Below, piece by piece: positions 1 through 7,785 of a stretch of 64,000 nucleotides of DNA. A program made the position numbers and the translations under genes. The DNA is taken from assembly GCA_947168395.1 (NCBI GenBank), contig CAMVLT010000015.1, positions 1 to 64,000 of the forward strand, given 5' to 3'. Position 1 is the first letter of the stretch. Each line of letters starts with the position of its first letter. The notes beneath the pieces were generated by a model. It had not been told where the DNA came from. It saw nothing but the letters and a program-made list of their open reading frames with translations, and searched no databases. This stretch comes from an uncultured Prevotellaceae bacterium. Lineage in GTDB: Bacteria; Bacteroidota; Bacteroidia; Bacteroidales; Bacteroidaceae.

Positions 1-404
1 ACATGGTGGCTGCGCTGTTGCGGGCTATGGGCTATCACACGCCGTTTATCGCTCCCAAGGGCAAAGACGGCGGTATCGACATCACGGCCTACTTAGATCC
101 GCTGGGCGCACAGACCCCTCGCATAAAGGTGCAGGTGAAACACAAGCCCGACACCGCCATTGGAGCCTCGGACATACGCGCCCTGCTGGGTGTGCTCCGT
201 GCTGGCGACATAGCCCTGTTCGTCACCAGCGGCACATTCTCGCCCGATGCCAAGAGCACGGGCACCAGTTCGCGTGAGTTCATTCGTCTGATAGATGGTG
301 ACGAGTTCATTGATATGTGGCTGGAGTTCTACGACAAGATGACCGACGACGACAAGAATATGCTGCCACTGAAACGAATATCTTTTTTAGGAAGTAATGT
401 GTGA
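1..404 (+). CDS. Mrr-like restriction endonuclease domain protein (5' partial)
   Basis: The reading frame is open to the left edge of the window, so only the C-terminal 133 or so residues are seen. They carry the core of an Mrr-type PD-(D/E)XK nuclease: DGGIDI about 25 residues in, followed by VQVKHK, which match the metal-binding Asp and the Q-x-K of this fold. Mrr-family domains cut DNA, often modified DNA; the substrate here cannot be inferred. A rho-independent-type hairpin follows the stop. The N-terminal domain, which usually binds DNA, lies outside the window. Confidence 0.75.
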   Translation, partial: MVAALLRAMGYHTPFIAPKGKDGGIDITAYLDPLGAQTPRIKVQVKHKPDTAIGASDIRALLGVLRAGDIALFVTSGTFSPDAKSTGTSSREFIRLIDGDEFIDMWLEFYDKMTDDDKNMLPLKRISFLGSNV

Positions 405-422
405 AAAGCGGAATAAGAAAAG

Positions 423-453
423 AATGCAGGGCTGATGATAGTCCTGCATTTTT
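423..453 (+). terminator. Hairpin terminator after the Mrr-like gene
   Basis: AATGCAGG (423-430) pairs with CCTGCATT (443-450) and is followed by a T run. It lies 19 bases after the stop codon at 404. Confidence 0.7.
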
Positions 454-650
454 ATATGCAAAAGGGCAGAAGCATCTTTCTTCAGCCCATAGGCATCTGC
501 GGTTTTAAGGGTTAGACATTGACGGAAAAAAGTAATCACCACCACAAAGAAACAAATGGGCAAGTGATGGAAAACTCAAATAAATTTGTTTTTTCGCTCG
601 CTTCTTGCTTCTTTTTCAGGCAAAACGGAGAATAATTGAAAGAAAATGCT

Positions 651-658
651 TATCTTTG
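651..658 (+). promoter_or_regulatory. Bacteroidota -7 promoter box upstream of vapB
   Basis: TATCTTTG matches the TAnnTTTG -7 consensus of Bacteroidota. No good -33 element is visible at the usual spacing. Confidence 0.5.
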
Positions 659-839
659 CACGCGAAGCGTGCGAAACTCAGCTGCACCTCAGCAACTGAC
701 GACAAACCGAGAGCCATCAAGCTCACTTGAATGGCCGAGGTGCGAAGGAAGAAGACGTCAGTCAATTGGAGCAAGCTCCATTGCATTCGGCTTGCACGAG
801 TTTTGTGCCGTTGAAACAGCAAAACATTGAATTGAGAAT

Positions 840-1133
840 ATGGAAGGAACAGCAAGAAAACGGACGACCAGACGACCCATCACCCACTACTGGGGGATGC
901 TGAAAGACTTGGACGACAGCCAGAAGTTGCAGCTGGTGACAATGCTTGTGGAAAGCGTGAAGCCGGCCAAGCCCGAGGTCAAGAAACGGAAGCCGAACAT
1001 TGATGACTACTTCGGCATTTGGAGCGACGAGGAGTATATGGACGCCGATGAGCTGGTGAAAGAGATTCACGACGCCCGTTGTTTTAATCCGAAGAGGGAC
1101 GAGTTCCTCGAAAGATTCTTTACCGAGCCATGA
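840..1133 (+). CDS. VapB-like antitoxin
   Basis: A 97-residue, highly charged protein with a basic N-terminus (RKRTTRR), a helical middle and an acidic C-terminal segment (YFGIWSDEEYMDADELVKEI). This arrangement is typical of type II antitoxins in Bacteroidota that pair with PIN-domain toxins. The stop overlaps the start of the next frame (ATGA at 1130-1133), the classic coupling of a vapBC operon. The downstream toxin is broken, so this antitoxin is probably an orphan. Identification rests mainly on context. Confidence 0.65.
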   Translation: MEGTARKRTTRRPITHYWGMLKDLDDSQKLQLVTMLVESVKPAKPEVKKRKPNIDDYFGIWSDEEYMDADELVKEIHDARCFNPKRDEFLERFFTEP

Positions 1134-1252
1134 GAGAGCAACGATACATGCTTGACACGAACATCTGCGCTTTCATACTGCGTGGAAAGTTCCAGTTGAA
1201 CGAGCGCGTCAAGGCCGTCGGCATGGAGAACTGCTTAACAAGCAACTATTGA
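1130..1252 (+). pseudogene. Truncated VapC (PIN-domain toxin) remnant
   Basis: Starting at the ATG that overlaps the antitoxin stop, the frame reads 40 codons. It begins YMLDTNICAFILRGK, the first beta-strand of a VapC PIN domain with its catalytic Asp, then loses homology after VGMENC and stops. Intact VapC proteins of this type run to about 130 residues and supply two or three more acidic residues for the Mg-dependent RNase site, so this remnant cannot be an active toxin. The break is followed at once by the terminator of the convergent gene, which suggests a deletion or rearrangement. Confidence 0.8.
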
Positions 1253-1283
1253 AAAAAATCCCGATACTCAAAAGAATATCGGG
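1252..1283 (-). terminator. Terminator of the EcsC-like gene
   Basis: On the minus strand CCCGATA/TATCGGG arms (1277-1283 and 1260-1266) are followed by seven U. It lies just beyond the stop of the gene at 1299. Confidence 0.75.
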
Positions 1284-1298
1284 AAATTATTTCCTTTG

Positions 1299-2420
1299 TC
1301 ATTCCCTTGGTATTCCCATTTTCTGGGCAGCCATGTTGAGGTAGATTTTTTCGGCCATCGTGAGCTGGGTGTCTTGACTGGTCAGGCTGAGCATGGCGTC
1401 GTAGGTCTGCTGGGCAGCTTCGCGGTCGGTGGATAGCAGGTCGAAGTCGACGTCGTAACTCTTGTCTGAGTCGATGTTGCTTAACAGGTCGAGCTTGTCC
1501 TGACTGTCGATTTTGGCTCGGGCAATGTGCTGCTCGATGGTTTGATACTTCTCGGGCGTGACCTCGTCGTTGATCTTGGCAATGTTGATCATGGCCTGGA
1601 TGATGGCTATCTGCACCTTTTGGGGATTGTGCTCTGCTTCGTCGGCCTTGACGAACGACGACTTGATGCCTGCCAGCTCGATGGTGTCGATGGCTCCGTC
1701 GTCGAACAGGTGGCGCTGGGCACGCAGCTGGCGGCGCAGGCGGTTGGCTCCCTTGCGGAAGGTGAGCAGCGTCAGGCCGCCCGAGAACAGTCCTCCGGCC
1801 AGCGGTATGAAGCGGCCGATGCCCTTGGCAAAGCCGTCTTTCGATAGTCGTGAGCCTATCATCTTGGCCACTTGTGCGGCAATGGGGAATATGGCGGTCT
1901 TGGTGAGTGCCATACGTGGCATACGGGTGACGGCACTCTCGGCAACGGCTTTCGACAGTTCGTCGATGCCTTTCTCGGCGACGGGTGCTCCCATCATCAC
2001 TCCCATGAAGATGGTCAGCAGGTCGGTGGCCATGTCGCTCAGTTCGCCGTCGTCCTCGCAGAAGTCGGGATAGCCATAGAGGTAGGCTAACTTCTGAGAG
2101 AGTACAAATACGTGGTAGAAGTACTGCACCAGGTCGGCGGGCATGGTAGCGGCCATAGCCAGTCCGCCTGGCAGTCCGACGACGGTGGAGGTGGCGGTGG
2201 CCAGTGTGGTGTGGTAGCGTACACACTGCTTGGCCAGTTTGTCGACCACTTGTTCTGAGACAACGGTGTAGGGCCGCACGTTGCCGAGCATCTGGAGGCG
2301 CGACTGGTTGCAATAGGGGCGCAGTTCCTTACGCAGGAATCCTACACGGTCAACTTTCACTCCTGGCATCTTCAGTACGGTTGCCAGCACTTTGCTCCAA
2401 ACTAAATTCTCTTTATCCAT
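1299..2420 (-). CDS. EcsC-like family protein with TerB-like C-terminus
   Basis: A 373-residue protein without a signal peptide. Residues about 60-240 resemble the EcsC family: alternating hydrophobic, Gly/Ala-rich stretches (TSTVVGLPGGLAMAATMPAD, and a later Gly-rich LAGGLFSGGLTLL) around a conserved tyrosine-rich YLYGYPDF segment. The last 110 residues form an acidic helical domain resembling TerB-type tellurite-resistance domains (AIIQAMINIAKINDEVTPEK). No enzymatic role is established for either domain; membrane association is an inference from the hydrophobic segments. It is transcribed alone, with its own terminator. Confidence 0.55.
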   Translation of the reverse strand: MDKENLVWSKVLATVLKMPGVKVDRVGFLRKELRPYCNQSRLQMLGNVRPYTVVSEQVVDKLAKQCVRYHTTLATATSTVVGLPGGLAMAATMPADLVQYFYHVFVLSQKLAYLYGYPDFCEDDGELSDMATDLLTIFMGVMMGAPVAEKGIDELSKAVAESAVTRMPRMALTKTAIFPIAAQVAKMIGSRLSKDGFAKGIGRFIPLAGGLFSGGLTLLTFRKGANRLRRQLRAQRHLFDDGAIDTIELAGIKSSFVKADEAEHNPQKVQIAIIQAMINIAKINDEVTPEKYQTIEQHIARAKIDSQDKLDLLSNIDSDKSYDVDFDLLSTDREAAQQTYDAMLSLTSQDTQLTMAEKIYLNMAAQKMGIPRE

Positions 2421-2491
2421 AATCTTCTTTTATTTTGCATCGGACTCTACGGACTTTTTCTTCAGTCTGTGTCAGTCCGCTGCTCAATTAC

Positions 2492-4477
2492 TCATTTTCT
2501 TGCTTTCTTGATAAGGCTGTAGGCTGTATAGAGTCCTAACTCGCCGGCTTTGCTGAGGTCGCTGATGCCCTCGTTTAGCTTGCCGCTGTCGATGAGTGCG
2601 ATTCCCCGGTTGTAGTATGCCTCGGCCAGATGGGAGTCGAGGCTGAGGGCACGGGTGTAGTCGTCGATGGCGCGGTTGTAGTCGCGGCGGGTAACGTAGA
2701 CGTTGCCCCTATTATAATATAGGTACGCGTTACGAGGCTCTAAGCGGACGGCGGCCGAGAGGTCCATCAGCACGTTGGCGGTCTTCATGTCGATGTTGGT
2801 GCCCTGCGACGCCTGGAAGTCGTTGATTTTTGACTGGCAGACGGCACGCTGCCACAATGCCAGCACCGAGAGGCTGTCCATCTGCAGGTAGGTGGTCAGG
2901 TCGTCGATGGCATCGCCGAAGTTCTGTATGGCCGAATAGCATACGGCTCTCAGCAGCAGGGCGTTGCGCACGCCGTTGAGGGTGCTGAAATTGTTGATTG
3001 AGCGTCCGAACGACGCGATGTCGTCGAAGTATGACTGTAGCTTGCCTTCGCTCAGCTGCGGTGTGCTGCTGACGATGAAGAGCGGACGGGCAGACTGGTT
3101 GTTGAACTGCTCGACGGCTTCGTCGTAGGCGATATACGAATGAACATCGCTCACGACTTTCTCCAACGCCAGCTCGTACATCGGCAGATAGGTTGCCTCC
3201 ACCTTGTGGTTCTGCACCTTTCCACGGTAGTCGTTCTTGTAGTCGTTCTCGATGTCCTGCTCGTCGGCCACCACTAACTGGTTGTATTTCTCCATGTCCT
3301 CGTCGCTGCGTTTACGGACGGGCCGTTTCTTCATACGGGGCTGCTTGCCGCCGTAGCGTTTGTCCATCTGGGCTTTGAGGATGCGGAACTCGTCGAGCTC
3401 GGCCTGGCGGTTCATGCCCAATCGGCGGTAACAGCCGGCACGGTAGTGCAGTCCCGTCCAGAAGTTAGGGTACTCGTTGATGACCTTCGTGTAGTCGCTG
3501 ATGGCTCCCCGCAGGTCGCCCGTGTTCTCGCGGAGCAGTCCTCGGTTGAAGAGTGCCAGCATGTTGTCGGGCTCAATCTTGAGCACGAAGTCGAAGTCCT
3601 CGATGCCTCGGTTGTCGTCGCCGACCTGTGCACGGAGCAGTCCCCGGTTGTAGTGGCCGAGGAAGTTGTTTGGCTCCAGGTCGAGGGCGGTGTCGTAGTC
3701 GGCCATGGCTCCGCGGAGATTGTTCTGGTTATAGCGGGCCAAGGCACGGTTGATGTAGTTGCCGCCGTTCTTGGGCAGCAGGTGGATGGCCTTGTCGAGG
3801 TATTGTTCAGACTCCTTCCATTCGCTGCGCGAGAGGCTGATGATGGAGCGGGCTGTCCATGTGTGGCCATCGTAGGGGTCAATCTCGAGGCTCTTGTCTA
3901 ACGCCTCGATGGCGTGGGTGGTGTCCTCCTGTTGCATATATACCTCGGCCCGCATGGAGTAGCCGGCCGAGTACTTGGGCCACCTGGTCAGCAAGGTGTC
4001 GAGCTGTCCCAAGGCACGGGCGTAGTCCTTGCCACGGATATAGCAGAGCACGCGGTTGTGCCAAAGTCCTTGATTGTCGGGGTCGTACTTCAACGCGTTG
4101 GTGTAGTCGGCCGCAGCTTCCTCGTACTTGTCGAGCCGTATGCGGCACAGGCCGCGCAGTTCGTAGCAGTTGGTGACGTAAGGGTTGCGCTCGATGGCTT
4201 TCGTGCAGTCGGCCTCGGCCCCGGCGAAGTCGTCGAGGTAATACTTGGCCACTCCCCGGAAGAACCACGGCTCATAGAGATAGGGCTTGGCCGAGATGAC
4301 CTGATTGAAGTACTGGATGGAGAGGACGTAGTCCTCGAAATAGAGTGCTGACCGGCCATTGGTGATTAGGCGGTCGGTGTTGAACTGGGCTTTTAAAGGT
4401 AAAAAGGTAAAAAGGCAAAAAAGTAAAAGGCTGCAAAACCTTTTGCCTTTACTGTCATAAATATAATCCGTGAACAT
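2492..4477 (-). CDS. Exported tetratricopeptide-repeat protein
   Basis: A 661-residue protein with an N-terminal signal peptide ending near LPLKAQ and two blocks of TPR repeats. The first covers about residues 30-370, with repeated motifs such as YYNRGLLR and AISDYTKVI; the second covers about 570-655. A charged linker (KKRPVRKRSDEDMEKY) lies between them. TPR arrays are protein-interaction scaffolds; the partner is unknown and the location is probably periplasmic. The gene follows def by 44 bases and is probably in its operon. The hydrophobic core of the signal peptide is encoded by a T-rich repeat whose complement forms the leader, so the start codon sits in the loop of a potential hairpin. 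Confidence 0.8.
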   Translation of the reverse strand: MFTDYIYDSKGKRFCSLLLFCLFTFLPLKAQFNTDRLITNGRSALYFEDYVLSIQYFNQVISAKPYLYEPWFFRGVAKYYLDDFAGAEADCTKAIERNPYVTNCYELRGLCRIRLDKYEEAAADYTNALKYDPDNQGLWHNRVLCYIRGKDYARALGQLDTLLTRWPKYSAGYSMRAEVYMQQEDTTHAIEALDKSLEIDPYDGHTWTARSIISLSRSEWKESEQYLDKAIHLLPKNGGNYINRALARYNQNNLRGAMADYDTALDLEPNNFLGHYNRGLLRAQVGDDNRGIEDFDFVLKIEPDNMLALFNRGLLRENTGDLRGAISDYTKVINEYPNFWTGLHYRAGCYRRLGMNRQAELDEFRILKAQMDKRYGGKQPRMKKRPVRKRSDEDMEKYNQLVVADEQDIENDYKNDYRGKVQNHKVEATYLPMYELALEKVVSDVHSYIAYDEAVEQFNNQSARPLFIVSSTPQLSEGKLQSYFDDIASFGRSINNFSTLNGVRNALLLRAVCYSAIQNFGDAIDDLTTYLQMDSLSVLALWQRAVCQSKINDFQASQGTNIDMKTANVLMDLSAAVRLEPRNAYLYYNRGNVYVTRRDYNRAIDDYTRALSLDSHLAEAYYNRGIALIDSGKLNEGISDLSKAGELGLYTAYSLIKKARK

Positions 4478-4518
4478 CTTTTTTACCTTTTTACTTTTTT
4501 GCCTTTTTACTTTTTACC
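4398..4518 (-). repeat. Inverted A/T-rich repeat bracketing the TPR gene start codon
   Basis: The plus-strand segment 4398-4430 is nearly the reverse complement of 4486-4518: 33 bases each, differing by two single-base indels. The loop of 55 bases contains the ATG at 4475-4477 and the first codons. The inner arm is translated as part of the signal peptide (LLLFCLFTFLP). Confidence 0.85.
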
Positions 4519-4521
4519 CGT

Positions 4522-5082
4522 TCAGCGTCTCACCGGCTTCGTCTTGTAGGCGCAGCGGTAGCGGCCCTGCGTCAGTGCCTTCAGCTTGCTCTTGATGAGC
4601 TGCTTGCGAAGGGGTGATATGTGGTCGATGAACATGTGCCCCTCCAAGTGGTCGAACTCATGCTGCATGACACGGGCCAGATAGCCCTCAATCCACTCGT
4701 CGTGGGGCTGGAACTGCTCGTCGAGCCACTGTACATGAATACGGGTGGGACGTGACACCTTTTCGTGGATGGCTGGCAACGAGAGGCAGCCTTCCTCGCT
4801 GGTATCGGTCTTCGAGTCGTCCTTCTCAATGATGTGGGCATTGATGAATACCTTCCTGAAACCCTTGTACTCAGGCAGGTCGTCGCTGATGACATCAAGG
4901 TCGATAATCACCAGTCGGATGGGCTTTCCTATCTGGGGTGCTGCCAGACCTATGCCTTCGCTTTCGGCCAGGGTTTCCCACATGTCGGCAATCAGCTGCT
5001 CCAGACCGGGATAGTCTGGAGTGATGTCCTCGGCTACTTTTCGCAGCACGGGCTGCCCATATATATAAATAGGTAGAATCAT
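4522..5082 (-). CDS. def: Peptide deformylase
   Basis: A 186-residue peptide deformylase, which removes the formyl group from the N-terminal Met of new proteins in the cytoplasm. All three family motifs are present in order: [10 protein letters not shown] near residue 43, EEGCLSLP near 96 (metal-binding Cys) and QHEFDHLEG near 140 (metal-binding His pair and catalytic Glu equivalent). The length is normal. It lies just after ruvX on the same strand (21-base gap), and the YqgF/RuvX-def order is common in Bacteroidota. The reading frame and start are clear. Confidence 0.97.
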   Translation of the reverse strand: MILPIYIYGQPVLRKVAEDITPDYPGLEQLIADMWETLAESEGIGLAAPQIGKPIRLVIIDLDVISDDLPEYKGFRKVFINAHIIEKDDSKTDTSEEGCLSLPAIHEKVSRPTRIHVQWLDEQFQPHDEWIEGYLARVMQHEFDHLEGHMFIDHISPLRKQLIKSKLKALTQGRYRCAYKTKPVRR

Positions 5083-5103
5083 TTATTATTGACGATGTAC
5101 AGT

Positions 5104-5520
5104 TTACTTTTTGATGGAACGGAGGTAGTCCTCTAAAATGATGGTGGCCGATATTTCGTCGACCAGTGCCTTATCCTGACGCGCCTTCTTGCGGAGGCCG
5201 CCGTCAATCATGGCCTGATGGGCCAGTACCGAGGTGAAACGCTCGTCGTAGTAGTCGATGGGTACTTCAGGATGGGCCTTGCGCCAACGAGCCACGAACT
5301 GCTGCACACGCTGCAGGTTTTCACTGGGCTGCCCGTTAGGCTGGCGGGGCTCGCCGATGACGATGCGCTCCACGGGCTCACGCTGCATATACGACTCTAA
5401 CCACTCGAACAACGCTGATGTAGAAACAGTCGCCAATCCTCCAGCTATAATCTGCAGAGGATCGGTGACTGCTAAACCAGTACGTTTGCGACCGTAGTCA
5501 ATAGACAGTATTCGCGCCAA
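5104..5520 (-). CDS. ruvX: Putative pre-16S rRNA nuclease / Holliday junction resolvase-like RuvX (YqgF)
   Basis: 138 residues with the RNase H-like YqgF fold. The N-terminus ILSIDYGRKRTGLAVTD contains the first catalytic Asp, VIGEPRQPNG is the second motif and DERFTSVLAHQAM the third. Family members process the 5' end of 16S rRNA in Escherichia coli and have been proposed as Holliday junction resolvases. The start codon lies three bases from the stop of the upstream SPOR gene, so the two are cotranscribed with def. Confidence 0.95.
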   Translation of the reverse strand: MARILSIDYGRKRTGLAVTDPLQIIAGGLATVSTSALFEWLESYMQREPVERIVIGEPRQPNGQPSENLQRVQQFVARWRKAHPEVPIDYYDERFTSVLAHQAMIDGGLRKKARQDKALVDEISATIILEDYLRSIKK

Positions 5521-5523
5521 ACG

Positions 5524-6030
5524 TTATTGAACGTTATAGAGCAACCAGGCGTCGCCCTTGGGGTTGTATTTCGAACCGCGAATCTGGTCACGGCTACTCA
5601 CGGCTTCTGACTTGCTGTCGAAGGTGGTGGCAATGACGCGGAACATGTTGTTCGACTCATTCTTCACAATCTGTGCATTGTAGCCACCGTCACGGAGCTG
5701 CTGCTGCAGTCCCTCGGCATTGGCCTGCAAACCAAACGAGCCAACCACGACACTGAAATTCTTCAGACCAGAACCGTTAATCAGCGACACTCTTTCCTGA
5801 CGTACCGAAACATTGTCGGAATTGTCGACCACTCTCTGGTTAGCTGGTCTGTTGGTGACAGGAGCGACGACCGTTGCCGGCACCTCCGTAGGTTCAGACA
5901 CACGTTGGGCAGCCTCTTGGGACTTGGCCTTCTCGTAAGCCTTCTTGTAAGCACTCTCACTACTCTTACCGCAGCTTGCAAGAGCCAAAGCCAGGCTCAA
6001 CCCTGCGCAAACAACCATGTACTTTTTCAT
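5524..6030 (-). CDS. SPOR-domain lipoprotein
   Basis: 168 residues. The N-terminus has a lipoprotein signal (LSLALALASCGKS, lipidated Cys near 20). A Pro/Val-rich linker follows, then a SPOR domain at about 85-165 (FSVVVGSFGLQANAEGLQQQL...YNAQIVKN). SPOR domains bind denuded glycan strands of septal peptidoglycan, so a role at the division site or cell wall is likely. It is the first gene of the run SPOR-ruvX-def-TPR on the minus strand. Confidence 0.9.
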   Translation of the reverse strand: MKKYMVVCAGLSLALALASCGKSSESAYKKAYEKAKSQEAAQRVSEPTEVPATVVAPVTNRPANQRVVDNSDNVSVRQERVSLINGSGLKNFSVVVGSFGLQANAEGLQQQLRDGGYNAQIVKNESNNMFRVIATTFDSKSEAVSSRDQIRGSKYNPKGDAWLLYNVQ

Positions 6031-6207
6031 ATTTTCTTTGTTTTATTGATGAATTATTAATTAGTTCTTTCCAAAAGTCTGTGCGAAATTACAAAATATT
6101 GGGCAAATAAGGACAAAAAACGTACCTAAACTTTGTTAAATAGGCAAAATACTCACATTTTAACAAAAAATGATACATCTTTTAACGCCTCTTTCAAAGA
6201 AATTCCG

Positions 6208-6215
6208 TATCTTTG
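6208..6215 (+). promoter_or_regulatory. -7 promoter box for the YtxH operon
   Basis: TATCTTTG lies 39 bases before the ATG at 6255 in the 224-bp divergent intergenic region. It matches TAnnTTTG. Confidence 0.65.
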
Positions 6216-6254
6216 CCAATAGATTTTATGTTTCACCTTTAAATATATAGTAAT

Positions 6255-6467
6255 ATGAAAAGTTTAGGTTACATTGGCGCTTTCTTGGGCGGTGCAATCG
6301 CCGGCGCAGCATTGGGCCTTCTGATGGCCCCGGAGAAGGGTTCCGACACCCGTGTTAAAATTACTGACGCAGTGGATGATTTCCTGAAGAAGCATAACAT
6401 CAAGCTCAGCCGCAAGGAAGTGGGCGACTTGGTTGACGACATTCAGGACGCAGCCGAAGAGGAGTAA
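6255..6467 (+). CDS. YtxH-domain small membrane protein
   Basis: 70 residues: one Gly/Ala-rich membrane segment (YIGAFLGGAIAGAALGLLMAP) followed by EKGSDTRVKITDAVDDFLKK, the hallmark of YtxH/GvpP-like proteins. The C-terminal half is a charged helix. Such proteins are stress-associated membrane proteins of uncertain function. It starts an operon with the next two small genes; gaps are three bases each. Confidence 0.85.
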   Translation: MKSLGYIGAFLGGAIAGAALGLLMAPEKGSDTRVKITDAVDDFLKKHNIKLSRKEVGDLVDDIQDAAEEE

Positions 6468-6470
6468 AGC

Positions 6471-6821
6471 ATGCTGTCGAGCGACAAGAATGTTGAGAAC
6501 ATTGGGCAGCTCATCGAGTTGCTCAAGCACTATCTCGGACTTCAGGCGGAATACGTCAAGCTGGACGTGATAGACAAGGTGGTTCGCATATTGACGGCGG
6601 CCGCCTTGGCTATCATTTTCTTCCTGCTCATCATTGCCGTCATGATGTTCCTGTCGTTTGCGGCTGCCTACTGGCTTGGACGCTTCATTGGCATCTCACC
6701 TGCCTTTATAGTCATCGGCATAATACATTTGCTGATACTGATACTGTTCTTCATTTTCCACGAAAAGTGGATAGAGCGCCCGCTCGTCCGCTTTCTTGCC
6801 AACCTTCTAATGAGTAAGTAG
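6471..6821 (+). CDS. Holin-X/DUF1469-type membrane protein
   Basis: 116 residues with two long transmembrane helices (about 35-65 and 75-103), preceded by an amphipathic N-terminus (IGQLIELLKHYLGLQAEYVKLDVIDK). The pattern matches the putative holin-X (PF07332) family. Despite the name it is a chromosomal membrane protein regularly found beside YtxH proteins in Bacteroidota, with no sign of a phage here. Function is unknown. Confidence 0.75.
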   Translation: MLSSDKNVENIGQLIELLKHYLGLQAEYVKLDVIDKVVRILTAAALAIIFFLLIIAVMMFLSFAAAYWLGRFIGISPAFIVIGIIHLLILILFFIFHEKWIERPLVRFLANLLMSK

Positions 6822-6824
6822 CCT

Positions 6825-7088
6825 ATGCTCCCAGTGAAAAAGTCCCAGTCAGCTTACCGCACACTGGAAGAAATACGTCAACGCAAAGACGAGTTGCTCG
6901 ACCAGATGCAGGCCGACAACAAGCAGTTCACCACTGTGTGGAATCAGATATTCGTCAAGCGCGAAAACAACACCAAAGGCGACTACATTGCCAGTCTGGT
7001 GACTAACAGTGTGACGGTGATAGACTTATTCCTGTTGTTCCGTAAACTGAGGAAGAACTATAAGAGCCTGTTCGGAAAAAAGCGCTGA
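6825..7088 (+). CDS. Conserved small protein of the YtxH operon
   Basis: 87 residues; soluble charged N-terminal half (YRTLEEIRQRKDELLDQMQ) and a weakly hydrophobic segment near residues 57-75 ending in a basic tail (KNYKSLFGKKR). It follows the holin-X-like gene by three bases and always appears to be the third member of this trio in Bacteroidota as far as I recall. No function can be assigned. Confidence 0.7.
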   Translation: MLPVKKSQSAYRTLEEIRQRKDELLDQMQADNKQFTTVWNQIFVKRENNTKGDYIASLVTNSVTVIDLFLLFRKLRKNYKSLFGKKR

Positions 7089-7125
7089 CTCTCAGGGAGT
7101 TAAGATTACCTGCAAGACAACTTAA

Positions 7126-7773
7126 ATGAACACGCCTGATCACAGACCTACATTTAGCATCGTCATCGGCGTCCACGACCAAGCCGAGGAGATAGAGCAG
7201 AACCTGCCCTCCCTACTCACCCAGCAATTTGAGGGTGGCTACGAGGTGATAGTGGTGGACGAAAGTTCCACCGACGAGACCGTTGACGTGCTGAAGCGAC
7301 TGAAGTCCAATCATCCCCACCTGTACACTACATTCCTGCCCAAATATCATTTCCAGAATAACCGCAGGAGGCTTGCCTTCACCCTGGGCGTGAAGGCAGC
7401 GAAATACCAATGGGTCATTTTTATCGACATTTCCACCCCTCCGCCTTCGGAGGGATGGCTGCAGGAGTTGGCTGAGAATCTCAGCCCGTCTACTGAGCTG
7501 CTGTTAGGCTACATCCATCGGAAAAGCGGTGAGATGCGCCTGCAGGCTTTCGGAAGCATCGACGAGGCCCGTTCCATCGTCAACAAGGCCGAACGGAGCC
7601 GGGCAAACGGCCACGGCGGCCACTGGCTGCGCTACCTACGGGGCAAGTACGACTTCTTGGTTGTCCGTACCCGCCAAGGGCACGATGCGCTGCGGCTGTT
7701 CGACCGCAACGTTCGGGGCCTCAGACTGTTAGAGCAGCGCGTCGGCATCTTCTTCCACAACCTGTACCACTAA
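7126..7773 (+). CDS. Family 2-like glycosyltransferase
   Basis: 215 residues with a GT-A fold: FSIVIGVHDQAEEIEQNLPSL at the N-terminus, YEVIVVDESSTDETVDVLKRL with the nucleotide-binding Asp, and WVIFIDIS where the DxD metal motif is expected. The motif reads DIS, so the second Asp is replaced and activity is uncertain. The protein is short for the family (usually 240-330) and lacks a membrane segment. It is followed at 12 bases by another glycosyltransferase-like gene. Confidence 0.75.
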   Translation: MNTPDHRPTFSIVIGVHDQAEEIEQNLPSLLTQQFEGGYEVIVVDESSTDETVDVLKRLKSNHPHLYTTFLPKYHFQNNRRRLAFTLGVKAAKYQWVIFIDISTPPPSEGWLQELAENLSPSTELLLGYIHRKSGEMRLQAFGSIDEARSIVNKAERSRANGHGGHWLRYLRGKYDFLVVRTRQGHDALRLFDRNVRGLRLLEQRVGIFFHNLYH

Positions 7774-7785
7774 GCTCCGTCGGCC

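Larger units (their letters stand above)
405..839. other. Intergenic region with long leader before vapB
   Basis: This 435-bp stretch has no convincing gene. It holds the Mrr terminator, a TATCTTTG box at 651-658 and then about 180 bases of leader before the antitoxin start. The leader contains two small hairpins, GCACGC/GCGTGC at 658-672 and TGGAGC/GCTCCA at 767-780. The short open frame at 636-830 has unlikely composition and starts upstream of the expected transcription start. Confidence 0.5.

Noticed and set aside
616..1070. Open frames on both strands over the vapB leader and gene
   Set aside because: They are antisense or frame-shifted to the antitoxin or lie upstream of the promoter box, and show no family likeness.
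1246..2313. A 355-codon minus frame inside the EcsC-like gene
   Set aside because: It is another frame of the same DNA, rich in Arg, His and Pro as expected for a shadow; the overlapping frame has coherent hydrophobic segments.
6471..6821. Prophage holin
   Set aside because: The holin-X-like protein sits in the YtxH operon typical of Bacteroidota chromosomes, with no lysin or phage genes around.
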